From the NCBI GenBank assembly GCA_041569895.1, contig JBFFXF010000127.1, forward strand, positions 1 through 20,082: a DNA stretch of 20,082 bases. Direction: 5' to 3'. Under the pieces are notes generated by a model. It ran no database searches and was not told where the DNA came from. It saw nothing but the letters and a program-made list of their open reading frames with translations. Each line of letters begins with the position of its first letter. Positions within the stretch are counted from its first letter, which is position 1. Source of the stretch: JBFFXF01 sp041569895. GTDB taxonomy: Bacteria; Planctomycetota; UBA8108; JACQVS01. Positions 7,652 to 16,150 of the stretch are shown in pieces. Both the position numbers and the translations under genes were made by a program.

Positions 7652-9664
7652 ATGAACGATCACCAGAGCCCCTCCCACACCGAACCCGACCCCGACGGGT
7701 CGAGCACTGACGTCGATCGCGGCTCGGAGACGGGCGGCCACGACGACGGCGGAGGCGGCTCCGGGGACGGCGGGCGCCCCCGGACGGGGTTCTTCAAGTG
7801 GCTCCCGTGGGAGAAACTCAGCATCTGGGCGCTCTTCCTCTTCCTCGTCTGGAGCCTACGCGAGTTCTTCCTGGTCATCTTTCTGACGTTCATCTTCAGT
7901 TACATCATGACCAGTGTGGTCCGGAGCGCCATCAGGATCTTCGCGCCGGGCCACGACCGCCAGTGGCTCCACCGCGTCCTGGTCACCGTGTCCTTCCTGC
8001 TCCTCCTCGGCTCCCTCTACGGGCTGGTCGTCTTCCTCAAGGAGCCGTTCAAGGAGCAGATCAACCGCATGGTCCTGCGGATCAGGTCCCTCGACGTGCA
8101 GCCGCAGACGATCTGGGACGATCTCGCCCGCGAGACGATCGGTCAATGGCGCTACAACAAGCTCTACAACGACGCCGAGGGTCGCGAGCGGGAGGAGGAG
8201 GACCTCGCGGCGTTTCGTGAAGACAAGTACCAGTCGACGGAGCTCGAGCGATTCCGCAGCCTCAAGGAAAACGTCACGACACTGCTGCGCAAGGAGGTGG
8301 TCGAGAAGCGCGGCGAGGCGGCGTTCAGGCGGCTGCAGGCCTCGAACAGCGTTCCGGACGCGCTGCGCGACTGGATCCGCGAGACGCGTGCGTCGGACAT
8401 CTACCTCGCGGCCGTGGAGGAGTGGAACGAGCGCTACGACCAGGACTACGCCCGCAATCACGGCGCCGTCCGCGCCATCGGAACCGAGCCGAGCCTCGAG
8501 GACCACAAGCAGGATCGCGTCACGTACGAGGCAGCGCGCAACGACTGGGTGCTGAACCAGATCGCCAACCAGGAGATGGACGTTCCCGATGAGGCGTTCA
8601 ACGCGCTCATCGACGACTTCAAGGACTACCTCGGCGAAAAAGCCTGGAACGAGCTCGTCGACTCCGAACGCTACGAGGAGGAGTTCCGGGCCCTCTACGA
8701 GAAGATCACCGAGTTCGACAAGGACAGCTACCCGTACGAGAAGTTCGTCGCGCTCGACGCGGCGTTGCAGAAGGGAGAGGAGCACTTCCAGGAGGCGCTC
8801 GTCAAGGAGGCGGATCCCGAGCAACTCGAAAAGGAGATCCGCGAGAGCTTCCGCCGCACCCGGCAGACGGCGCTGGCGAACGAGGTGCTCGAGGACTGGA
8901 AGTTCTTGCAGATCGAGGACCTGAAGAAGAAGGTCCAGGACCAGATTCCGACGCTGGCGGGCGTCGTCGGTCAGTTCGCCCGGGATCTGGCGCAGTTCGT
9001 CGTCTACTTCACGCTCTCCCTGCTGCTGAGCTTTTTCATCGCCTTCGACCTGCCGCGGATCAAGAAGGGCATCGCGCGTCTCGAGCGCAGCCGCGTCAGG
9101 GATTTCTACAACGAGATAGCGCCGGGTCTCGCGGCGTTCGGCAGCCTGATCGGCCGGGCGTTCCAGGCCCAGGGCGTCATCGCCATCTGCAACACGCTGC
9201 TGACCTTCGTGCTCATCCGCATCCTCGAGCTCGACTTCGAGATCTTCCTCTGCACGATCGTCTTCTTCTGCAGCTTCATTCCGGTTCTGGGTGTCGTGCT
9301 CTCGACCATCCCGATCGCGCTCATCGCGCTGGTCGACAAGGGGCTGATGGCGAGCGTCGGCGCCGTCGTCGGGATCCTCGTCATCCACTTCATCGAGACT
9401 AGCATCCTGAACCCCAAGATCCTCGGCGAGATGCTGCACCTCCATCCGGTGCTGGTCCTCGGCATCCTCGTGGTCGGCGAGCACTACTTCGGAGTCTGGG
9501 GACTGCTGCTCGGCGTGCCGATCATGGTCTACATCATTCGCTACGTCATTCTGAACGAGGGACCCCTGCCATCGGCGACCGCCGCGGTCGCCGCCCAGCG
9601 CCCGGCGGCCGCGAAGGGACGGCGCGCGCCGAGCGAGCGTGAGCAGACCGTGGCGGCGAAGTAG
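7652..9664 (+). CDS. AI-2E family transporter (PerM-like permease) with a large hydrophilic insertion
   Basis: This is a 670-residue inner-membrane protein of the AI-2E / PerM family, whose members export small molecules or exchange ions; characterised members differ in substrate. Residues 1-45 form an acidic, Gly/Asp-rich cytoplasmic tail. Membrane segments lie near 55-90 (two), 108-129, 447-465, 500-525, 527-560, 565-582 and 596-630. The C-terminal half carries family hallmarks FIPVLGVVLSTIP, NPKILGEMLHLHPVLVLG and FGVWGLLLGVPIMV. Family members usually have about 350-400 residues. The extra length is mainly residues 131-430, a charged, mostly helical insertion between the third and fourth membrane segments, where a short loop is normal. 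The ATG at 7652 is preferred over TTG 7640 and GTG 7643, although no strong Shine-Dalgarno is visible. The next gene starts 73 bp downstream in the same direction. Confidence 0.88.
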   Translation: MNDHQSPSHTEPDPDGSSTDVDRGSETGGHDDGGGGSGDGGRPRTGFFKWLPWEKLSIWALFLFLVWSLREFFLVIFLTFIFSYIMTSVVRSAIRIFAPGHDRQWLHRVLVTVSFLLLLGSLYGLVVFLKEPFKEQINRMVLRIRSLDVQPQTIWDDLARETIGQWRYNKLYNDAEGREREEEDLAAFREDKYQSTELERFRSLKENVTTLLRKEVVEKRGEAAFRRLQASNSVPDALRDWIRETRASDIYLAAVEEWNERYDQDYARNHGAVRAIGTEPSLEDHKQDRVTYEAARNDWVLNQIANQEMDVPDEAFNALIDDFKDYLGEKAWNELVDSERYEEEFRALYEKITEFDKDSYPYEKFVALDAALQKGEEHFQEALVKEADPEQLEKEIRESFRRTRQTALANEVLEDWKFLQIEDLKKKVQDQIPTLAGVVGQFARDLAQFVVYFTLSLLLSFFIAFDLPRIKKGIARLERSRVRDFYNEIAPGLAAFGSLIGRAFQAQGVIAICNTLLTFVLIRILELDFEIFLCTIVFFCSFIPVLGVVLSTIPIALIALVDKGLMASVGAVVGILVIHFIETSILNPKILGEMLHLHPVLVLGILVVGEHYFGVWGLLLGVPIMVYIIRYVILNEGPLPSATAAVAAQRPAAAKGRRAPSEREQTVAAK

Positions 9665-9674
9665 GCTGTGGTCT

Positions 9675-9693
9675 GGCGGGGAGAGCGCCCGCC
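9675..9693 (+). terminator. GC hairpin after the AI-2E gene (weak terminator candidate)
   Basis: GGCGGG (9675-9680) and CCCGCC (9688-9693) form a perfect 6-bp stem with a 7-base loop, 10 bp after the stop codon. No T-run follows, so intrinsic termination is unproven. It may instead attenuate or protect a transcript end. Confidence 0.3.
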
Positions 9694-9694
9694 G

Positions 9695-9703
9695 TGATAT
9701 TAT
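9695..9703 (+). promoter_or_regulatory. Candidate extended -10 promoter for the DUF4912-glycogen operon
   Basis: TGATATTAT contains a TGn element directly before TATTAT (five of six consensus bases), in a short AT-rich island. No good -35 box is seen, which extended -10 promoters can tolerate. Transcription would start near 9710 and leave a leader of about 28 nt to the GTG at 9738. Confidence 0.35.
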
Positions 9704-9737
9704 CGGACCCGGAAGAGGGGTGAAGCCGATCTGACCC

Positions 9738-11390
9738 GTGAGAGCCGTGCCGGAGCGCCGTTCGGAGCATCAGCCGAAGCGTCGTCGATCGCCCGACCCC
9801 CGCGAGGAGTCGAGGGCGTCGTCGTCGTCCACGCGCTCGAAGTCCTCGACGGCGATCAAGCCCGCCTCGAAGGCGTCCAGACCACCCGCGACGTCGAAAC
9901 CGTCGAGGAAGACCTCCAAGACGTCGAAAAAGTCGAAGACGTCGAAAAAGTCGAGGGCGTCGAAGGGCTCCGGGGCTGCCGCGGCGGCGCGGTCGTCGAG
10001 CTCCCGGGACCGCGCCTCCTCCGGCTCGTCAAGGCAGCCGTCGCGACGATCGGCGAAAAAGCCGGCGAAGAAAACGGCGAAGAAGGCGGCCAAGAAGGCC
10101 GCGAAAAAAACCACGAAACGACCGGCGAGGCAGGCCGCCGGGCGCCCGTCGAAGCCCTCCAGACCCGCCAGGTCCGAGAAGCCCGCGGCACGCCGCGGCG
10201 CGAAGAAGCGGTCTCGCTCTCGTGGCGAGCGACCTCCGGGCGCCGTCGCGCCGCCATCGCCTCCCCGAGTGGAGGACGCCGGTGATCGCCCCGCGTCGGG
10301 AGCGGCGGCGGTGGAGGTGGCTCTCCTGACGCTGGCGCCCCGGCGAGTCGTCGCGCTCTGGCGGTGCGACTCCGCCGTGATCGCGGGCGAGCGCGAGCGC
10401 CTGCGGGACCGTGGCGCCGCGATCACCCTGCGACTCCTCGACCGCAGCTTGATCGAGTACGACGACGGGCGTTCACTCGGCTCGTTCGAGGTCGACGTCA
10501 ACTCGCCGCAGGGCAACTACTACTTCGACGTCTTTCCCGGGCGCTCCTACGTCGTCGAGCTCGGCCTGCGCGCCGCGGATGGCCGCCGATCGAGGCTGGC
10601 GAGGTCGCGGACGACCGAGACGCCCCGCGAGCGCAGCACGTCGACGCGACGGCTGCGTCGTGCGGAGGTGATCGGGTCCGATCGGAGCCGCTGGGGGCCC
10701 CGCTCGTGGACGGCGGCGCGCATCGCCGTCGCCGAGGCCGTCGTCGACACCGGCTGGGGCGACGGCGGCCAGGGCGAGGAGGAGGAGGACCGCGCCCGCG
10801 CCGTCGAGACCGGGACCGAACGCGCGACGCGGGAAGAGGCGCCGTCGCGACTCGTCCTCGAGGCTCCTTCCGCCGCGGCGCACCGGAGCGCGGCCGCCGT
10901 CCCCGTGATGATGGCCCTTCCGGAGGCGGCCTCCGCGGTCACGGGAGGCGACGATGAGGAGAACGGCAACGGCGCGCACGCGGGCATCCCGGAGTGGGGG
11001 CCTCCGCTCCGAACGGCGCCGCTGGCGACGGCCGGGCGGGACGCGCTGGCGCAGGACATGCCCGGCGTGGCGGCCGCCACCGGTCAGCCGTCGAGCCTCG
11101 AGCTCGCGGCCCCGGCTCCGTCCGACCCCTCGAGCCTCGGCCTCGCGCCGCTCCTCGAGACCACGTCGAGCTTCGGCGTGACCGTGCCCGCGGAGGCGGA
11201 CGTCGCGTTCGAGCTGCACGCGGATCTCGTCGTTTATGGAAGAACCGAGCCGGGCGCCACCGTGTCGATCGACGGCAGGGCGGTGCAGGCGAACGAGGAC
11301 GGCACGTTTGAGGCGCGCTTCGCGCTCGGAGGCGGTGCGGACGTTGTCCGCCGCTCACCGGCGCGCCGCCCGGAGGGTGAGACGGAATGA
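9738..11390 (+). CDS. DUF4912 domain protein with histone H1-like N-terminal region
   Basis: This is a 550-residue protein. Residues 1-175 are extremely rich in Lys, Arg, Ser, Ala and Pro with AKKAAKK-type repeats (around 105-130), like histone H1 tails. Residues about 195-298 form a DUF4912 domain (VVALWRCDSAVI, ITLRLLDRSL, YYFDVFPGRSYVVELGL, RLARSRTTETP). Residues 298-490 are low-complexity Ala/Glu/Pro-rich linker. Residues 491-533 (LVVYGRTEPGATVSIDG, EDGTFEARFAL) match the carbohydrate-linked beta-sandwich motif that often closes DUF4912 proteins. DUF4912 genes often neighbour GH57 branching enzymes, and here the stop overlaps the next start by 4 bp (ATGA, 11387-11390), so translation is coupled. 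Its function is unknown; a scaffold or regulator of glycogen synthesis is inference. The GTG at 9738 has only a distant purine-rich element (GGAAGAGGGG, 9711-9720). Confidence 0.85.
   Translation: MRAVPERRSEHQPKRRRSPDPREESRASSSSTRSKSSTAIKPASKASRPPATSKPSRKTSKTSKKSKTSKKSRASKGSGAAAAARSSSSRDRASSGSSRQPSRRSAKKPAKKTAKKAAKKAAKKTTKRPARQAAGRPSKPSRPARSEKPAARRGAKKRSRSRGERPPGAVAPPSPPRVEDAGDRPASGAAAVEVALLTLAPRRVVALWRCDSAVIAGERERLRDRGAAITLRLLDRSLIEYDDGRSLGSFEVDVNSPQGNYYFDVFPGRSYVVELGLRAADGRRSRLARSRTTETPRERSTSTRRLRRAEVIGSDRSRWGPRSWTAARIAVAEAVVDTGWGDGGQGEEEEDRARAVETGTERATREEAPSRLVLEAPSAAAHRSAAAVPVMMALPEAASAVTGGDDEENGNGAHAGIPEWGPPLRTAPLATAGRDALAQDMPGVAAATGQPSSLELAAPAPSDPSSLGLAPLLETTSSFGVTVPAEADVAFELHADLVVYGRTEPGATVSIDGRAVQANEDGTFEARFALGGGADVVRRSPARRPEGETE
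9918..9953 (+). repeat. Two perfect 18-bp tandem repeats inside the DUF4912 gene
   Basis: The unit AAGACGTCGAAAAAGTCG occurs at 9918-9935 and 9936-9953 without mismatch, each coding for KTSKKS. Degenerate versions flank it. This supports growth of the basic region by in-frame repeat duplication. Confidence 0.85.
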
Positions 11391-14300
11391 GCCAGCGCGG
11401 CTACGTCGCCCTGGTGCTCCACGCGCACCTGCCGTACGTGCGACACCCGGAGCATCCGAAGTTCCTCGAGGAGACCTGGCTCTTCGAGGCGTTGACCGAG
11501 AGCTACCTGCCGCTGCTCTCCGTTCTCGACAGACTGGCGTCGGACGGCGTCGACTTCCGCCTCACGGTCGGACTGTCGCCGCCGCTCGTCGCCATGCTCC
11601 GCGATCCGCTTCTCCAGGAGCGGTACGTCGCCCACCTCGACTCGCTGATCGAGCTCGCGGAGCGCGAGTCGGACCGGCAGTCGCGCCACGCGGAGCTCGG
11701 CCGCACGGCGCAGTTCTACGCCGAGCGTTTCAACGTGCTGCGGCGCAACTACACCGAGTCGCTCGACCGTGACGTCGTCGGTGCGTTCGCGAGACTCCAG
11801 GACGCGGGCTGCGTCGAGATCATCACGACGGCCGCGACGCACGGCTACCTGCCTCACCTACGGGCGACGCCCGCGTCGATTCGGGCGCAGATCGACGTCG
11901 GCGTCGAGAGCTACCGGTGGGCGTTCGGGCGCGATCCGGAGGGGTTCTGGTTGCCGGAGTGCGCCTACTTCCCGGGGCTCGATCGGTTCCTCGCCGCGGC
12001 GGGCGTGCGCTACTTCTTCGTCGAGAGCCACGGGTTGCTGCACGCGGATCCGGCCGCCCAGCTCGGCACCTACGCCCCCGTCGTGTGCCCGTCGGGCGTC
12101 GCGGCGTTCGCGCGCGACGCGGAGACCTCGCGGATCGTGTGGAGCATGCAGGAGGGGTACCCCGGCGATCCGGAGTACCGGGATTTCTACAAGGACCTGG
12201 GGTTCGACGGTCCGCGCGAGGCGGTGCGGCACGTCCTCGGCCCCGACGGGATCCGCGTCGCGACCGGCCTCAAGTACCACCGCGTCACCGGGCCGACGCC
12301 GCACAAGCTTCCCTACGTGCGGGAGCGCGCCCTGGAGAGGGTGGAGGCGCACGCCGCGGACTTCGTCACCCGCGTCACGCAGCGACTTGAGGGGATCACG
12401 CTCGAGGACGGCCGGACGCCGATCATCGTCGCGCCGTACGACGCGGAGCTCCTCGGGCACTGGTGGTTCGAGGGTCCCGAGTGGCTCGACCGCGTGCTGC
12501 GGCGCTTCGCGAGCCGCGGCAGCACCGTACCGCCGGTGACCCCGTCGGAGTACCTCGCCGAGTATCCGGACGGGCAGGTGGCGACCCCGTCGGAGTCGAG
12601 CTGGGGCTCGGGCGGGTACCACGAGGTGTGGCTCAACGCCGAGAACGATCGAAACGCGACGCGTCTCCTGTCGGCTTCGGAAAGTTTCGAGACCCTGGTG
12701 CGGGATGCGTCGGCGGCCGATGGGGTCGAGCGGCGCGTTCTCGATCAGGCGGCGCGCGAGCTGTTGCTCGCGCAGGCGAGCGACTGGCCGTTCCTGCAGC
12801 GCTCCCGGACCGCGCCGGAGTACGCGCGGAAGCGAGTCGAGGAGCACCTCGAGCGGTTCGAGATCCTCGCTCGGGCCTCGAGCGGCGCTACGGGTGGCAA
12901 CGGCGGGGCAGCCGGCGTGCTCGACCAGTTGACCGAGATCGAGGAGCGCGACGCCATCTTCCCGTGGATCGACCATCGTGTCTTCTCGCCGATCGGCCCG
13001 TCCGCCGTCGAGGTGAGCGAGGACGCCCCGGTCGAGCGCGTGGCGTTCCTCAGCGCCGAGGCGGCGCCCTGGGCGAAGACCGGCGGGCTCGGCGACGTCA
13101 TCGGAGCGTTGCCGGCGGCCCTCGCCGGGCTCGGCGTCGACGTGACGCTGCTCCTGCCCGGCTACAGGACGATCGATCGATCACAATTCGGCGCGCGGGA
13201 GGTCTTCGCGAGACTGCAGATCGGCCTTGGCGGCGGTGTCGTCCAGACCTTCCGGGTGCTCGAGGTCGAGCCGCCCGCGCGCGGCGTTCGGGTGTTGCTC
13301 ATCGACCACCCCGGCTCGTTCGATCGCGGCGGCATCTACACCGATCCCGCCAGCGGCGAGGAGTATCCGGACAGCGCTCGGCGGTTCGCGATCTACGCGA
13401 AGGCGGCGCTCGAGACGCTCTCCGCGATCGGCGAGCGCGTCGACGTCCTCCACTGCCACGACCACCAGACGGCGATCGCGCTCGCGTTCCAGCGACTGCA
13501 CTACCGCGACGACCCCGCCATCGGCGGCGCCGCCTCGGTCTTCACGCTGCACAACCTCGGGTACCAGGGAACGCACCCGCCGGAGATCCTCGACGACGTC
13601 GGCATCGGTCGCGAGTGGTACTGGGCGGGCAGCCCGTTCGAGTTCGACGGGCAGGTCAACCTGATGAAGATCGGCATCGTGCTCGCCGACAAGGTCAACG
13701 CGGTCAGCGAGCGGTACGCGCGGGAGATCTGCGAGGACCCGAAGCTGGTCTCGAACCTGCGCGGCGTGCTCGTGGAGCGCGGCTCGGACCTCGTGGGGAT
13801 CCTCAACGGCATCGACGTCGACGAGTGGAATCCGGCGAACGACCCGCACATCCCGAAGAGCTACTCCGCCGACAAGCCCGCCGGCAAGCGCGCCGCCAAG
13901 AAGAAGCTGCTCGAGACGATGGGTCTCAGCACGCGTCGCCTCGACTCGACACCGCTGGTCGGCATGGTGACGCGACTCGTCGACCAGAAGGGGCTCGACC
14001 TCGTCGAGGAGGCGCTCGCCGACATGCTCGACCTCGGCATCAACCTCGTGGTCCTCGGAACGGGATTGCCGAAGTACCACGAGGTGCTCGAGCAGGCGGC
14101 GAAGGACCATCCCCGTCAGGTCGGCGTCGCGCTCCGCTTCGACAACGGGCTCGCGCACCTCATCGAGGCCGGATCCGACATGTTCCTGATGCCGTCGCTC
14201 TACGAGCCGTGCGGTCTCAACCAGCTCTACAGCCTCCGCTACGGCACGGTGCCGGTCGTCCGCGCCACCGGCGGCCTCGCCGACACCGTCCAGGACGACG

Positions 14301-14548
14301 ACGAGGAGCCGGGAGCCGGCGTCGGGTTCAGCTTCAGCGAGTACACCGCCGAGGCGATGCTCGACGCGCTCGAGCGGGCCATCGCGGCGTTCAGCGACCG
14401 CGACCGCTGGAAGGGCCTCGTCGAGCGCTCCATGCGGCGGGATCACTCGTGGTCCGCCTCGGCCCGCAAGTACCTCGACCTCTACCGTGTCGCCGCCGCC
14501 CGGCGACGCCGCGCCGCGGCGCGTGACGGTCTCGTCGTGGTTCGCTGA
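11387..14548 (+). CDS. Fused GH57 1,4-alpha-glucan branching enzyme and GT5 glycogen synthase
   Basis: This is a 1053-residue cytoplasmic bifunctional protein for glycogen synthesis. Residues 1 to about 540 are a GH57/DUF1957 branching enzyme: LHAHLPYVRHPE, nucleophile Glu191 in WLPECAY, acid/base Asp352 in APYDAELLGHWWFEGPEW, and a family-type end IFPWIDHRVFSPIGPS. After a short linker (about 541-550), residues 551-1040 are a complete GT5 synthase that adds glucose from ADP-glucose: KTGGLGDVIGALPAAL (Lys564), HCHDHQTAI, TLHNLGYQG, ILNGIDVDEWNP, MVTRLVDQKGLDLV and SLYEPCGLNQLYSLRYGT (Glu940). Both halves keep their catalytic residues and are near full family length, so both should be active. 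The ATG overlaps the DUF4912 stop. These enzymes are separate genes in most bacteria. GlgC, which makes ADP-glucose, is not in the window. Confidence 0.94.
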   Translation: MSQRGYVALVLHAHLPYVRHPEHPKFLEETWLFEALTESYLPLLSVLDRLASDGVDFRLTVGLSPPLVAMLRDPLLQERYVAHLDSLIELAERESDRQSRHAELGRTAQFYAERFNVLRRNYTESLDRDVVGAFARLQDAGCVEIITTAATHGYLPHLRATPASIRAQIDVGVESYRWAFGRDPEGFWLPECAYFPGLDRFLAAAGVRYFFVESHGLLHADPAAQLGTYAPVVCPSGVAAFARDAETSRIVWSMQEGYPGDPEYRDFYKDLGFDGPREAVRHVLGPDGIRVATGLKYHRVTGPTPHKLPYVRERALERVEAHAADFVTRVTQRLEGITLEDGRTPIIVAPYDAELLGHWWFEGPEWLDRVLRRFASRGSTVPPVTPSEYLAEYPDGQVATPSESSWGSGGYHEVWLNAENDRNATRLLSASESFETLVRDASAADGVERRVLDQAARELLLAQASDWPFLQRSRTAPEYARKRVEEHLERFEILARASSGATGGNGGAAGVLDQLTEIEERDAIFPWIDHRVFSPIGPSAVEVSEDAPVERVAFLSAEAAPWAKTGGLGDVIGALPAALAGLGVDVTLLLPGYRTIDRSQFGAREVFARLQIGLGGGVVQTFRVLEVEPPARGVRVLLIDHPGSFDRGGIYTDPASGEEYPDSARRFAIYAKAALETLSAIGERVDVLHCHDHQTAIALAFQRLHYRDDPAIGGAASVFTLHNLGYQGTHPPEILDDVGIGREWYWAGSPFEFDGQVNLMKIGIVLADKVNAVSERYAREICEDPKLVSNLRGVLVERGSDLVGILNGIDVDEWNPANDPHIPKSYSADKPAGKRAAKKKLLETMGLSTRRLDSTPLVGMVTRLVDQKGLDLVEEALADMLDLGINLVVLGTGLPKYHEVLEQAAKDHPRQVGVALRFDNGLAHLIEAGSDMFLMPSLYEPCGLNQLYSLRYGTVPVVRATGGLADTVQDDDEEPGAGVGFSFSEYTAEAMLDALERAIAAFSDRDRWKGLVERSMRRDHSWSASARKYLDLYRVAAARRRRAAARDGLVVVR

Positions 14549-14561
14549 GCCGGCGGCCGGC
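14549..14561 (+). terminator. Short GC hairpin after the glycogen gene (weak terminator candidate)
   Basis: GCCGG (14549-14553) and CCGGC (14557-14561) pair around a CGG loop directly after the TGA. No T-run follows. It may contribute to Rho-dependent termination or be chance in GC-rich DNA. Confidence 0.25.
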
Positions 14562-14578
14562 GATTCGCGGGGTCGAGG

Positions 14579-14606
14579 TTGCGTAATTCTCGAATCCCCT
14601 TACAAT
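14579..14606 (+). promoter_or_regulatory. Sigma70-type promoter for dihydrolipoyl dehydrogenase
   Basis: TTGCGT (14579-14584) and TACAAT (14601-14606) are separated by 16 bp in an AT-richer patch. The -10 box matches five of six bases. Transcription would start near 14613, leaving a leader of about 76 nt to the ATG at 14689. Confidence 0.5.
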
Positions 14607-14688
14607 CTCGGGCTTCGCCCCGGGCCGGCGACCTCCACGGAGTGACGGAGCGCGACCGGCTGATGGAACTCAACCGGGTGACGGAACG

Positions 14689-16116
14689 ATGGCACGATCG
14701 AAATCCCAGTACGACCTCGTCGTCATAGGCACCGGACCCGGCGGCTACGAGTGCGCCATCCGGGGCGCCCAGCTCGGCTTCCGGACGGCGGTCGTCGAGA
14801 AGAACAAGCTCGGCGGCGTCTGCCTCAACATCGGCTGCATCCCGACGAAGGCCCTGCTCAAGACCGCCGAGATCGTCGAACAGGCCGGCCACCTGAAGGA
14901 CTACGGTCTCGAGCTCGACGGCTCGGTGAACGCGCGCTTCGACAGCGTCATCGACCGCAGCCGGCAGGTCGCCAACAAGATGAACAAGGGCGTCGAGTAC
15001 TTGATGAAGAAGAACAAGATCGACGTCATCCAGGGACACGCCCGCTTCACGGCGGTCGGAGAGCTCGATGTGCAGCCGTCGACGACGATGGACGGCGAGA
15101 AGGTCGGCTCGGCGACGAAAGTTTCCGCCAGGCACATCATCATCGCCACCGGAGCCCGCGCGCGCGAGCTCCCCTCGCTCCCGGTCGATGGCAAGAAGAT
15201 CATCACCTACAAGGAGGCGATGCTGCAGAAGAAGAAGCCGGGCAGCCTCCTGATCGTCGGCGCCGGCGCCATCGGCGTGGAGTTCGCCTACTTCTACAGC
15301 CAGATGGGCACGAGCGTGACCATCGTCGAGCTGATGGACCGCCTGGTGCCGATCGAGGACGAGGACGTGTCCAAGGAGCTCGCGCGAGCGTTCAAGAAGA
15401 AGGGGATCGAGGTCATCACCGGGAGCTCCGTCGAGAAGGTCGACACCTCCGGCAAGAAGTGCGTGGCGACGGTGAAGACTCCGAAGGGCGAGCAGAAGAT
15501 CGAGGTCGATCAGGTGCTCTCGGCGGTCGGCGTCGTCGGCAACGTCGAGGACCTCGGGCTCGAGAAGGTCGGCGTCGAGCACGCCAAGGGCGCCATCAAG
15601 GTCGACCAGTTCTACCGCACCACCGCGAAGGGGGTCTACGCCATCGGTGACGTCATCGGCGCACCCTGGCTCGCGCACGTCGCCAGCCACGAGGGCGTCG
15701 TCTGCGTCGAGAAGATCGCCGGCAAGGACCCGCACCCGATCAACTACCGGAACGTCCCCGGTTGCACGTACTGCCAGCCCCAGATCGCGTCGGTCGGCTT
15801 CACCGAGGCGGAAGCGCGCAAGGCGGGCCACGACGTCCGCGTCGGCAAGTTCCCCTTCACCGCGTCGGGCAAGGCGGCGGCGATCGGCCACCCCGAGGGG
15901 TTCGTCAAGGTCATCTACGACGGCAAGTACGGCGAGTGGCTCGGCTGCCACATCATCGGGTACGACGCCACCGAGCTCATCGCCGAGGTCGTCGCCGCCC
16001 GCGGCCTCGAGACCACCGCCCGCGAGATCATCGAGGCGATGCACCCGCACCCGACCCTCTCGGAGGGAGTCATGGAAGCCTCCCGGGATGCGTTCGGCCA
16101 GGCGATTAACGTCTGA
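14689..16116 (+). CDS. lpdA: Dihydrolipoyl dehydrogenase (E3)
   Basis: This 475-residue flavoprotein reoxidises dihydrolipoamide with NAD+ in the pyruvate, 2-oxoglutarate or branched-chain dehydrogenase complexes or the glycine cleavage system. Visible motifs are the FAD-binding GTGPGG (14-19), the redox disulfide C45/C50 in GGVCLNIGCIPTK, the NAD-binding VGAGAIGVEFAYFY near 190, the second FAD motif GVYAIGDVIG, and the C-terminal HPHPTLSEG with catalytic His454 and Glu459. The length is normal and every key residue is present. The ATG is preceded only by a weak purine stretch (GGGTGACGGAA). It stands alone, with its own promoter and a gene-free repeat region downstream, so no partner E1 or E2 can be assigned. 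Confidence 0.96.
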   Translation: MARSKSQYDLVVIGTGPGGYECAIRGAQLGFRTAVVEKNKLGGVCLNIGCIPTKALLKTAEIVEQAGHLKDYGLELDGSVNARFDSVIDRSRQVANKMNKGVEYLMKKNKIDVIQGHARFTAVGELDVQPSTTMDGEKVGSATKVSARHIIIATGARARELPSLPVDGKKIITYKEAMLQKKKPGSLLIVGAGAIGVEFAYFYSQMGTSVTIVELMDRLVPIEDEDVSKELARAFKKKGIEVITGSSVEKVDTSGKKCVATVKTPKGEQKIEVDQVLSAVGVVGNVEDLGLEKVGVEHAKGAIKVDQFYRTTAKGVYAIGDVIGAPWLAHVASHEGVVCVEKIAGKDPHPINYRNVPGCTYCQPQIASVGFTEAEARKAGHDVRVGKFPFTASGKAAAIGHPEGFVKVIYDGKYGEWLGCHIIGYDATELIAEVVAARGLETTAREIIEAMHPHPTLSEGVMEASRDAFGQAINV

Positions 16117-16150
16117 CCGAAGGCGCGGCCGACGCACGACGGGGACGGGA

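Noticed and set aside
7856..9484. A 542-residue antisense ORF opposite the AI-2E gene
   Set aside because: The product is a run of Asp, Glu, Leu and Val typical of the antisense of a helical, charged GC-rich gene.
14482..16137. A 551-residue antisense ORF opposite lpdA
   Set aside because: It shows no family motif, and lpdA is complete on the other strand.
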